Positions 1 to 11,600 of a stretch of 64,000 bases of DNA are shown here, piece after piece. The DNA comes from Micropterus salmoides. Its lineage: Eukaryota; Chordata; Actinopteri; Centrarchiformes; Centrarchidae. The stretch lies in assembly GCF_014851395.1 (NCBI RefSeq), contig NW_024040817.1:19680519-19744518 (forward strand), read 5' to 3'. Made by a program: the position numbers and the translations under genes. Position 1 is the first letter of the stretch. Each line of letters opens with the position of its first letter. The notes beneath the pieces are model-generated. The model saw only the letters and a program-made list of their open reading frames with translations, made no database searches and was not told the DNA's origin.

Positions 1-3000
1 CAGTTGCTGCAGTGTTGCCACTTTTATGTCACACATTTATAATATTGCATTTTTTTCATTAAACTAAATTAAAATCTGGAAAATGTCTGAAACCACAGCA
101 TTGTCAGCTCAGGTTTAAAAATCCACGCTCTGTAGCTGGAAAACGAGCTGACACACTTACACACATACACACACACACACTCAGAGCGGCTGCAGTGTAT
201 AGGATCAAATGTAAAGAATGAAGCCCGATGTCAGCTTTAGATCAGGTTTCTACTTGAGTCACTGCAAATGTTGCAACACTCCTCAGAGGACACACCTGCA
301 TTCACTTTGTCAGGACATGACATAACCCCAACAAACACAGATTCTTTGTCTGCTTCTGTTTTTCTATCCTTTGGTTTTATGTTTTCTTCTCTTTTTATAC
401 AAGTATACATAATTATATATTCCACACTCCCAGATTGTTTTAAAATGACTCCAACTGGCACTGCATGTCTTACAATGGCAGTGCTTCATACGTTGCCAAA
501 AACCAGGATTGCGTTCACTCCACAGATCCAGCGGAACATGGCTGTCATCTTACAGTTTCCTTTTATAACGAATGAGAACAAAATGCAGTGGTGGAGGGAA
601 ATTGAGGGCAACATACAGATGATTTTGGCCCTGGGTTATGCGTGCGGTGGAGGAGAGCTCAATGCGTCTCGTTGTGGTTAGTTAGCTATGTGGTGCAGGC
701 AGAAAGCACAGCTGTTTATAGCTCCTGAAACAAAGGCAAAATGCAGAGCTGGCCCTATTCGACTCCCCCAAAATCACGTAAAACACCCCCCCCGCACACA
801 GAAATGAGTCTGAGGGGCATTTGTGTGTGCATGTGCACACACACCACAAACAAAACCTGTGATTATACCCATTCAGACACACACACACACACGCTGTAAT
901 TACACATAGTGACGCACTACTGCCCGCCATACCATGAATTCACACTTATAATATCGGCTCATAAATGAAACATGTCGAGACACAGAGGGTACATATTACT
1001 CTTAAAGGTTAGGATGTCATTTAAACACACAGAGCACATGCCAGTTCCAAAAATGAAAATGGGCAAACAGCAGACTCGTCTTCTGCAGCTACAGTATGTC
1101 CTGGAGGTTGTTGTGTGTATAGGGGACTTGTAAAAGGGGCCCCTGGGGTGGGCTTTGGTGCCGCCTTTGGGGCGGGGTGTGTTTATTTAAGTATGTGTGT
1201 GTTTTCTGGAGTCACGCTGAATTTAGGGGGTTAGCCTAAAGATAAGAAATGGAGTTTAAGATGAAAGGAAAATAGGGCGAGGACGGGGATACACTGGCAC
1301 AGAGTATGTAGATCCAGAGGGGGGAGGCGAAGGGAGGCAGAGGGGGAGGGACAGATAGAGGGGGGAGCTGGAGGAGTAGCCTGTTTTGATGTTGGTTTTT
1401 AGGGTTGTTTATTTGGCGTTACATAACACCTTTGCTTATGTAGCTCTTAAAAGTGTGTGTGTGTGTGTCTGGTAGCTTCTCACTGGGAGACAGGAATTTT
1501 TGTGAAAAGCAAAGGTTGCCCATAGCAACGGCCTTCATTGTAAAACTGATCCACACACACACACGCACACGCTCACACACACATTCACACTGAGACGTCT
1601 TTTCAGTACTTTTCGGCACTTTCAGTGTTTGAGATCACCAGGCCTTCATACACACATTTACTGTCGAAGCATGAAGCACACACACTCTCGTCCTTCCACT
1701 TTGTGAAGCCCATATCCTCGGTATGTCAAGGCTCCAAACAACTTCAAGTCAATTTCATTTTCAGGATGTACATATAGCGTTTCAACTCCACCTCATGCTG
1801 AGATGTGATGGACTGGGATGCTCGGGTTTCTAGATTCCATTATGCTTTTATTGGCTTTTAAAGGCATCAGGTTTCCTCTGTCTGGAGCCGGAGAGGAGCT
1901 TTTGCTTCTGTGTGTGTGTGTGTGTGTGTGTGTGTATACAATTAGTATCACAGAGGCTAGCAAAGACATAGCTCTATAGAGCCTCAGGATGGGCTTAAGA
2001 TTGCTGAGGAGATAAGTTTGTTTTGGTCACATTTTCAGCAGTAGACTGACTGTTTTCCAGTACCTGGAGCAAAGCTATGCCCTGTGTTCTTGGCATCACA
2101 ACAGTGTACTATTTAATGTATACTGAGCTGAATCTAGGTACAAAATGCAGTGATGAAAGAGTATTCATCTCTTTTACTTAAATAGAAGTAGTAATAATGC
2201 ACTGTAAAACAACACAAAACAACACAAAACATATTACAAAGTTCTGCAAGTAGAAGTACAGAAGTATTATCAGTCGCTCTATTTTATTGTTATATTAACA
2301 ACAGACTACTTTTAGTAAAAGAGGTCACTTGTAGTGATGAACCCACAAAAACCTTTAAGTTCCCCTGGTACATAGTGGAGCTCAAGATTTAACAGCTAAA
2401 GAGCCAAATATTTCCCTCAGGTGTTGGTGGTGACCAAAAATGAATACTAATATCAACTTTACAAAGTGATATGAAATATCAGTCATGATATAAAATATCA
2501 GTCTTGTGTTTCTATATTTGCTCCGAAAAGGGAGTTTTTTCCTTGCCTGTGTCAAGTGCTTGCTCATGGTGGGAATTGTTGGGTCTCTGTAAATAATATT
2601 ACAAAGACTATGGTCTAGACTTGCTCAATATGAATAGTGCAGTGAGACAACTTTATGACAACTGTTATGAATTGGCGCTTTATAAATAAAATTTAATTGA
2701 ATAGTTTACAGCTACTTCCCCAAGTCCCCAAGTGGCCAAACCAACAAGTCACACAGCTTCAAAGAATCAAAATTAAAAAGTACTTGCAGAAAGGCCCATT
2801 TCAAAGTAATATTATATGTTATAATACTGAGTTACTGATGCTATAAGGTGTAAAAAACATTTTATTGTCGAAACTGTTAGAGGTGGAGATAATTGTAATG
2901 GTAGTTCAATCTATAACAATGCTTAATATTTAGAATTTTCTGCAAGTCAAATCTTAATCTGCAAAGTAACCAGAAACTATAGCTCTCAGATAAATGTACT

Positions 3001-5504
3001 TCAATAGAATTACGGTAAAATAAATGGAAATGAGCAAATAAAGTGCAGGTACCACAGAATTGTAGTACAGTACACTAAATGTACCTAATTACATTCTACC
3101 AATGACAAAACAGCAGTAGAAGGAACATTTAACATATTAGTAGAAATCAATAGAGAGACAGTATATTTCAAAATGAGCGCACAGTGTGTTGTATTTGTAT
3201 GTGAACGTATTTTAAAAGACCAAAATAGGTTGTTATTTGGATACATCTACATGAAATACCTGTAAATACTTGAAATGAATGCAGTCTATAGTACAGTCTT
3301 GAAACACAGTGTGGTATGTCTTGTAGTTTAAAATGTGTCAATGCACTGCAGTACGGGCGGTGTCTCTTCAGTGCATGCATCTGATGGCAGTATTAGTTGA
3401 CCCTGTGAGATGGGTGAGCCCTTAAGTATGTGTTCAAACATCGCAGGGATGTGGGATCGAGATCAAGAGAAAGAGAGAGAGAGATGAATGAAGAGAGAGG
3501 AGGGATCAGCCTCAAAGTGACCGAAGCCCGAGGTCACTCACTTCAGAGGTTGATCCCCCGAATGATCCACAATTAATCTCTCTTACCTGACCCTGACAGA
3601 GGTCGGCAGGCAAACTTATGTTTTCCCCTCACAGCCATACATGAAATAGGCCTGGATTAAGGTACAGCGCTGAGCAGGGCGGATGCTGTAAAATGATCAA
3701 TGACAGACAGGCAGAGAACTTTCAGAGTGCACCTGTAAAACTGTACAGCAGTAGTTATTCAGAAGAAATGGTGATTTTGTCGTAGATTTAAAATTGATAG
3801 GTAGATTATATATTTCATTTATATGCCAAAATGAGTAAATGTTATAAAGCTAACTTCTTCCGGGGACATTTTTGGTTTGTTGGTCAGTATGTCATTAAAA
3901 AATATAATGTATTATATATTAATTAAAAAAGGGAGACAATTTTGATTTTATAATCTGTCAAATATAACTCTGAATGAAATCAAGTCATTTTGAAGCAGAA
4001 ACTACCTTTTAGTCAGTAAGTAGAGGCTGCAATCACTTCCTGGCAAGTAGAATATTGCATTTTATGTGTTGTTTTGGCCATTTAAAGGCATATTAAGAGG
4101 TAAAAAAGTACTAGTTGAGTCTGTCAAATATAACTTCTGAATGAAATCAATTTTAATTAATTATAGGCTACATTCTGTTTCCGGATAAAGATTTTAGATA
4201 AAGACATACATTTGCTATTACCATGGACATAAAGTGATGTTTATTTGCATGTTATGTCTGTTTAAAGAGACTGGGCGATACAGCTTTAACATGCTGTGGG
4301 CGCTAATGACAATCAGTTTTCGGCGGTCTATCGCTTTTCGGCACGACACCTGTATGCTCTGCTGTCCAGTCTTGCTGGACACGTAAAATCTGATTTCAGG
4401 TCTGTCGACACCTTATACAGTCTATGATAAACACACCGTTAAAAACGGGGACATTTCCGGGGACAGCTCCAGACGGAAAACGGGGACGTCTGGTCAGCCT
4501 ATGCCGGACAAAACAACGTTACCTTGTACATTAATAAATGGTGATGGCATTTTTAGCCACGCTAGCTCCAACTATTGGATGCTATGAAATTTGGATTATA
4601 ACTTCCTGTTTATAAATCCCTGCTAAACTAATGACATTCCCGTCAGCCTTTGTGTTAGTGCTAATTAGCAAATATTAGCATGCTAACATGCTAAACTAAG
4701 TTATCAAACATGGTAAACATTAAACCTGCTCAACATCTGCATGTTAGCACTGTCATTGTGAGTATGTTGGCATGCTACAGTTAGTATTTAGCTCAAAGAA
4801 CTGCTGTGTCTAAGTACTGCCTCACAGAGCTGATGGCTGTACACTGTCTAGTCTTGTTTATTATTCTCTGACATTTTAAAGATATAAGATAAAAACAATT
4901 TAGTGCTGAAACAATTAGTTGACTGAGTAGCTCATTAGCTGTTTATGAAGGAAATACGCCCACCATTCTCACATTCGAAGTTTCTTTTTTTTCTGTTTCA
5001 TATAATTGGAAACTGAAAATCTTCTGCTTTTAAACTGTTAAATTGGCAAAATAAGACGTTAGAAGTTTTTACCTTTGGCTTTGGGAATTTTATCATCTAA
5101 CATCTATCGATTTATAATTCAAAAAGAAAACAGTTTACACATGAATTGGCGATGGAAGAATTGTGAGTAGCAGCTTAAGTTCAAAAGTTAACTGCTTCTT
5201 TATACTCTGCTACTTTACAGGCTAAGCATCACTTGTAACTCGCACGTAGGCAGAGACTGGATGGAACCTCTCTCTTCTTAAAGGCTTTGATGTTCCTCTG
5301 CCAAAATCCCAGCTTTAGATCAACTCATTAACTATGCTCTTCCATAGAGCCACAGACGGACAGATGTTACCCTGTCCACCATAATGCTGCCTGCACCTCC
5401 TCTTGGACAGTTGTGTGCGTGTCTGACAAACAGGTCATTCATGACGAATAACTCTAATCATCATTTCATTTGTACCCCCCCCCCCCCTCCCGTGTCTCTC
5501 ACAG
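1..5504. other. Intron or upstream region of sdc3, no exon recognised
   Basis: No convincing coding exon is seen. The signal-peptide exon of sdc3 must be upstream, because the first recognisable exon starts in mid-protein. The stretch holds a (TG)n microsatellite at about 1909-1935, a GA/GGGA-rich stretch at about 1316-1375, an AT-rich repeat resembling the teleost 'tactccattac/aagtaaaagt' family at about 2150-3070, an inverted copy of a 'gctaacatgctaa' repeat at about 4655-4850, and an 'aggctgcaac'-like repeat trace at about 4900-5170. The short open frames here look like chance. Confidence 0.6.
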
Positions 5505-5614
5505 GGACAGACTTGGTCGCCGTCTATCGATGATGACGGCTCGACGAGAGATGAGTTCTACGATGATGAGGACCTCTACTCGGGCTCGGGCTCTGGCTGT
5601 AAGTCTGTGTATCA

Positions 5615-5645
<31 letters not shown>

Positions 5646-8600
5646 AGGTTACACACTCACGCCCTGGTGCTTTCAAACTCGACAGCTGCTGGGTTTCAAT
5701 CTGCTGACCCTGAAGACCCGACCCCCCTCCGTGTCCTGGAGTTATTGTCGCTCGGTTCACCAGACTCAGATGCACCAAGGCCACACAGTCACAAAATGCA
5801 AACACCGTTTGGCTTGAAAGACAGGTTTTGATACAGATTTATTGAAAACACCTTTAAACACAGACGCAACCTTGAAAACCAGCAGCAACCTGGGCTTGAT
5901 TCCCCCAGATCTGATTTACTCTAATCAGATTACAGTCCACACAGTTTAGGCGATCACACGCATACCAGCAGCCATGTGCACCTATCAGCGAGCGCATGTC
6001 TGCGTTTGACTGAGCTGGCTGTCTGCATGTGTAGGAATTACCTACTTAACGTAAATCACACTGGTGTAATTCAGGCTGATTTTCTGATCTGGCTGTTGAA
6101 GCCTGAGCATGCCTCTCGTTATTAAGCATGACTCATTGAGGGCTGCCCTCGGTTCAGGCAATGCGCTAGTGGCGAGCACGCTCAAAATAAATTACAATTC
6201 AGAGCAGGACAGTGCAGCAGAGGCACCCCCTGTGGTTGAAAGAGCAGCCCGGCAAATTACTTTATCTCAAACCGTGATACAGAGCCGTCTGATTCCAAAG
6301 GTAAAGCTCATTTTCAACAGACTGATGGGCATTTTGCGTCGCTGCTGCTTTCAAAATGCGGCATTTTGAGGCGTCTGATAAATTTAACAGAAGCTGCATT
6401 GTTCGAGTCCATATTTCGATATCCTCTCCAGCTCCTCTGTCAGCCTCCATGTCTTTGTGCCTGTAAATTCAATTTGTTTCTCTTTCAACCCAGGGAGCCT
6501 CAGTGCTATAACAAAATGAAAGGTGGTATAATACTATTATGAGATTTAAGAAGAAAATGAATCAGTCAGCACCGCCATGTCCTCTCCTTTCTTCTCTTCT
6601 CTTCACTCCCCTTCTCTCCTCTCCTATTCTCTCTAAGACTATGCCGTTTACATGCATCCACCTCAAGCTTTTTCAGCTAATTTTTCATAAAAGTCTCCAT
6701 CCACTCTTAAAGTCCAAAACAAAAGGAAACAAACCTCAGAGTGGGACAGACAGCCTGGTCTCAGTTGGATGAACCTCCGTTCTGCCACCTCCTGCTGTCC
6801 ACACAGCTGAACTCACAGTTTACCATGGTTGTTCTCATTTACATATTTTCCAGTTTCTGTTGTCAGACAGCTAAACAAGCAGAAAATGGGAATTTGATTG
6901 CGGCTCTGATTGCTGCGCTGAGTCGTCAATAAAATCACTACTTTATGATCCTAAAGTCATTTGACAAAACAAACATAGCTGTGCTGTATGATTGGTTATA
7001 TTGACATTTAAAATGAGCTCGGAGAGGGGACTGAAAGTTGTTCCCTTAAAGGAGCATTCCACTGGCTTTCAATATCTTACACATAAAGATCAGTCATGGG
7101 AGGTCTCAGCCTATGTTTTATATGTACAGTTTATATATAATATCAGTGGATCTGTAGGAGCTGTGACAAGTAAAAAAAAAATCACCCTGATGATGTCATA
7201 GTGATTAGAGCCCGACCGATCCTTCAATCATATAATGAGTGTTGCAAATTTGCCCACCAGCGGGCGCTCTGCAGATCCCCTGTTCAAATCCTGTCACATC
7301 CACCACAAAGCAATCAGCTTACAGGAGTCTACTGGAGCATGCAGAAAAAATAGAGAGAGGAACTGTGTTCCTTGTGAGATGGTAATTTTTCACGTGAAAT
7401 GCATGACTTAAATAATAATAAAAACAGCCCTCATCACTTCTCCTCTCCTGAAAACATTCATGACCATACTTGCTAACCGGGCGGGCTGGAAGACATTTTC
7501 GCTCAGGGGTGCTGTACAGTAGAAATGCGTGCATGACAGACTGTGTGGGCACGCACTTACACACTTTCCTTCAACACAGAGTGGTCATATGAGGTCACTG
7601 AGGTCTGGACTGATATACAGTATGTATGTATGTATGAATGAAATCATTTGAATAAAAAACATTGATAACATGATCAACTTAAATGTGCAGCTGATTATAC
7701 CTACCAGTCTCTACCATCATTTCATGTAGCTGACGCTTTTATCCAAAGCGACTTACAATTGCTATACACATCAGAGGTTGCACGCTTCTGGAGCATCTAG
7801 GGGTTAAGTGTCTTGCTCAGGGACACAATGGTAGATGGGTCACAGTGGGGAATTGAACCCAGGTCTCTCACACCAAAGGCATGTCTTATCCACCCCTTCA
7901 ACTTGAAAAACTGTTCCACACTTGGGGAAACACAACAAGCACATCAAAAAGTTGTGCATGCAGTGCAGAGAGCACTGCTGTTTGCAGGCAGAGCTTTGGA
8001 CGATACATTTTGTAACTTTCGTGGAGGGTGAAATAGGGTAAAGCAAAGACGCTATGTGCATTTACGCACGAGGCACAGCAGCATAACTTCATATTTAAAT
8101 CTCATGACACGCCGACAGGATCGGTTAGAATCTAACGTTAATTAATGTTCTGTTTTCTTCTCCACATCCAAAAGGTCTCACACACATTCCAGGTTTATAC
8201 AGTGAAACTGTTTGGAGTAAAGCAGCCGTCCTTCTGATCAATCCTCCATTAGTGCGTCTAAATTATTTTAGAAGCTAAAAGCAGAATTCTGTTTCCTCTG
8301 CAGACTTTCCTCTGTCTGTCCTGTCAAGTTTATAACTACAGTTTTTAGTTTTGCTGCATAAATGTCCCACGGTATTTGCTGTGACATTAATGCACCCATG
8401 GAAACATTTAAAATGACTGACAGCAGACTCTCAAATCTTTAAAGTAAATCGTTGAAGAAAACACTAAACAATAAAAAAATCACATGGAAAGTTAAAAGGA
8501 TCGGTAGAGCTGGGGTAAATCTGAGAAAATAATTAGTTGGGTAGGGGACTGGTGGATGATTTGTGCGCACATGATTATTCACCTATAATTGTGACAAAAC

Positions 8601-11600
8601 AGTGCAAACAGCTGCTGACGTCAAATTATTAGGCTGTAATATCAACCAGAACATCCTCTGAATTCAGCACTAACCTGCTGTATTTTATGTTGCCGTTTAG
8701 TAACAATAGTGCCCATTATGTAGTCTGCACATGCCATTCGCACACTGTGTTCCTCCCTGTCAATAAGGGGTATTGCAGTACCCTCCGCACCACCTTCCCG
8801 CACGCATGTTGCTAAACCTCCCGTTTTTCACTTCCCTCTCATTGTTTCCTCCTGGGTCACACCAGTATGTTTAATGTTACAGTAGTTGAGTGGTGGAAGC
8901 TATGCTGTTGACAAATGTGACTGTAGATTTTTTTCTGAAACAGTGTGGCAGTTCTAGCGAAAGGTCCTATAATATCTTCGTAGTTCATCACTTCTAACTA
9001 ACGCTGCACATTGCTAAATTAGATTAGCCACAAAGCTAGCTAATGCCATGTAAATGCTCCGTACTTGTATAGCGCCTTTCTAGTCTTTTCGACCACTCAA
9101 AGCGCTTTTACACTACATCTGTATTCACCAGTCTTACACATTCATACACTGAGCCTAAGTGCTCAAACGGAAACTAACATTCACACTTACTCATACACTG
9201 GCGGAACAGCAGTCTCTCACACCAAAGGCATGTCTTATCCACCCCTTCAACTTGAAAAACTGTTCCACACTTGGGGAAACACAACAAGCCTTGTCTTGCC
9301 CAAGGACACTTTGATACGCAACAAGGGGGAGCCGGGGATTGAACCACCGACCTTCCGATTAACGGCCAACTCGCTCTATCTCCTGAGCCACAGCCGCCGC
9401 CATGGTGGCCTCATCTGTGGCTTTTTTGTTTTTTAACATAATCCATTCAGGAAAAGGTATTGAAGCCCACATACAGAACAGCTTTCAATATTGGCCTGCT
9501 CTAAGTGTAGTTTATACAGGTATCCAAATCATTTTCAAAATTTACTTTAATATCGCCATCGGCCCCCAAAAAAACATATCGGTCGGGCTCTAATAGTGAT
9601 GTCATCAGTGTTACCTGGGCTGGGACTTAAATACCTCAATAATAACAGAAAGCCTGTGTTACAAATAAGGGCGTGGAGTTTGAAAGATGTGGGTGTTTAC
9701 CAGTCAAGGAGACTCTTGCGTAAAAAGGTGATATTAGTTGCAGTCCAAAAAATTTAGGTTCCAGCCTTTTGGGAGCTTGAGTCACACTAGGGACGAAAAG
9801 TCAGGATATATTGGCCTTTGCCTCACAGATTTTGACCAGTCTTTTTTATATCTGCTGATTGTAAGTCCCCCATCCTTATGGAAGAACAATACTAAAATGC
9901 TTGACTACACCTTTAACCTGACTGCCACACAGCCCTCCACCAGGCTTACAGCATCGAACTCAGTCTTCCCTCATCCACTGTAAGCCATGAGGCAGGTGTT
10001 TTTATTCTTCAACTATAGAGAGCTTTTTTAACAAGCTCCATTTTTTCGGTGAGAAAAATCCCGGCTTATTGTAGATAGAAGTCCAAACCAGAGTGAAGAG
10101 GAAGCGTTTCAAAATTAAGCCGGCTTAGGGCCATCATGGAAGGCTAGCAGTATATGTGGTATTATGCTGTTTAACTGCAACATATCTGGTTTGAATCCAG
10201 CAGGGCACCTTGTTTCACATCTCTCTGTCTGATTTTCAACTGTATCCTGTCAAAGACAAAAATGCTAAAAACTTCCCATTTACTATATAGTGGACTATAT
10301 TTACTATATCCACACAGTGAAATGTATGCATGTGTCCTCAAAAAACCCTCATTGAAATAAATAGTGTTCATATACACTGCTGTGTACAGCGACAGTGAGT
10401 GTTTATTAAGGAGACGTGAAAAAGGAACAAGTGGTTTTACTGTTTGTGCGGGGATGTGAGTGTGTGAGCTGTGAGATGAACAGGATGTGTGACTGAGTGA
10501 GATGTGTAAAAGGTTAAATTTTTTTGCCTCCTCTGCTTATTGTTGTTTAATTAATTTCTTAATTCGAAATTCTCTCCTCTCCAGTTCCTGATATCAGTAT
10601 GAGGCCAACATCGGTGGGTGTGTCCTTCACCACGGAAGAGCCCCTCCTCCTTTCTACCACCCAGGCCACCGGGCCCGCCCCTTCCGCCTCACCTGCAGCT
10701 GAGCCGAGCCCCAACCCAGAGGAAACCACCACCACCCCGCTGACCACCGAGGCCGATGGCGAGAGCGGTGTGTTCTCGGTAGGAGAGAGAGAGGAGAATG
10801 AGATGGAGGTAGAGAGAGAGAGAGAGAAAGAGCAAGAGAGGCAGAGGGAACTGGAGAAGGAGAGACAGTTGGAGAGGGAAAGACAGTTGGAGAGGGAGAA
10901 AGAGAGGGAAAGAGAGAGGGAGCGGGTCCGGGAAATGGAGAGGGAGAAGGAGAGGGAGAGAGAGCGTGAGCGAGAGAGGGAGCGTGAGCGAGAGCGTGAG
11001 AAAGAGAGAGAGAGGCAGAGAGAGCGTGAGCTTGAAAGAGAGAGAGAGCTGGAGCGAATCAGGGCCGCCGCCCAGACCACAGCCGCCCCACGATCCCCTG
11101 CTGCAGTCCCCGTGGTGACCACCAATCCGGCAATCAGCCCTGTGGAAAGTGCAGCGCCCTCTGCCGGCTTGGACGACCTGAGCACCACAGAAGAAGAAGA
11201 GGACTTCAACATGTCACCCGAACCTACATCGTTTTACATAGGCTTCGACATGGAAACCACCACAGAGGAAGACATGCCCACCACAGCTGAGACCACCCCT
11301 GAGCCCACCACAGCTGCACCTACCACCACCACGATCACCACCACTGTCAAGACCAGGTTCGCCTTCAGGCCCAGGGTTCCAAGTACGACAGCCACTCAGG
11401 CAGTGCCAACAGAGAAAACAACCCGCCCACAGCAGCCCACAACTACACAGGTGAGAGTCAAAATTTGTTAGTTCAATTAGTTAGTTAACATTAATTAGTT
11501 CAGTTAGCCAACTCACATTATTACGTTGATATAGAATTTGAACAGTGCCGATCTGTGGTGTCTGACCTCAATATCATCTCTAACCCTAACCCACGCAATA

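Larger units (their letters stand above)
7206..9592. mobile_element. Non-autonomous hAT-like DNA element with 8-bp target duplication
   Basis: The two ends are a perfect 15-bp inverted repeat: TAGAGCCCGACCGAT at 7206-7220 and its complement ending at 9592. Both ends are flanked by the same 8 bases, ATAGTGAT (7198-7205 and 9593-9600), the target-site duplication size typical of hAT transposons. No transposase frame is seen, so it was probably mobilised in trans. Two dispersed repeats sit inside it. The superfamily is inferred from the duplication length and terminal repeats. Confidence 0.8.
5599..10584. other. sdc3 intron with nested transposable elements
   Basis: A 5-kb intron starting with a (GT)n microsatellite right after the donor (about 5615-5645). 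Its central half is a 2.4-kb hAT-like element (7206-9592) that carries two further teleost repeats. No exon was recognised. Confidence 0.7.

Noticed and set aside
9055..9403. Possible tRNA gene on the minus strand
   Set aside because: A- and B-box-like motifs are present, but the sequence does not fold as a full tRNA and continues into a known type of SINE body.
10559..11212. Long minus-strand open frame rich in Ser/Leu
   Set aside because: It is the exact antisense of the Arg/Glu repeat in the sdc3 exon; repeat DNA keeps all frames open.
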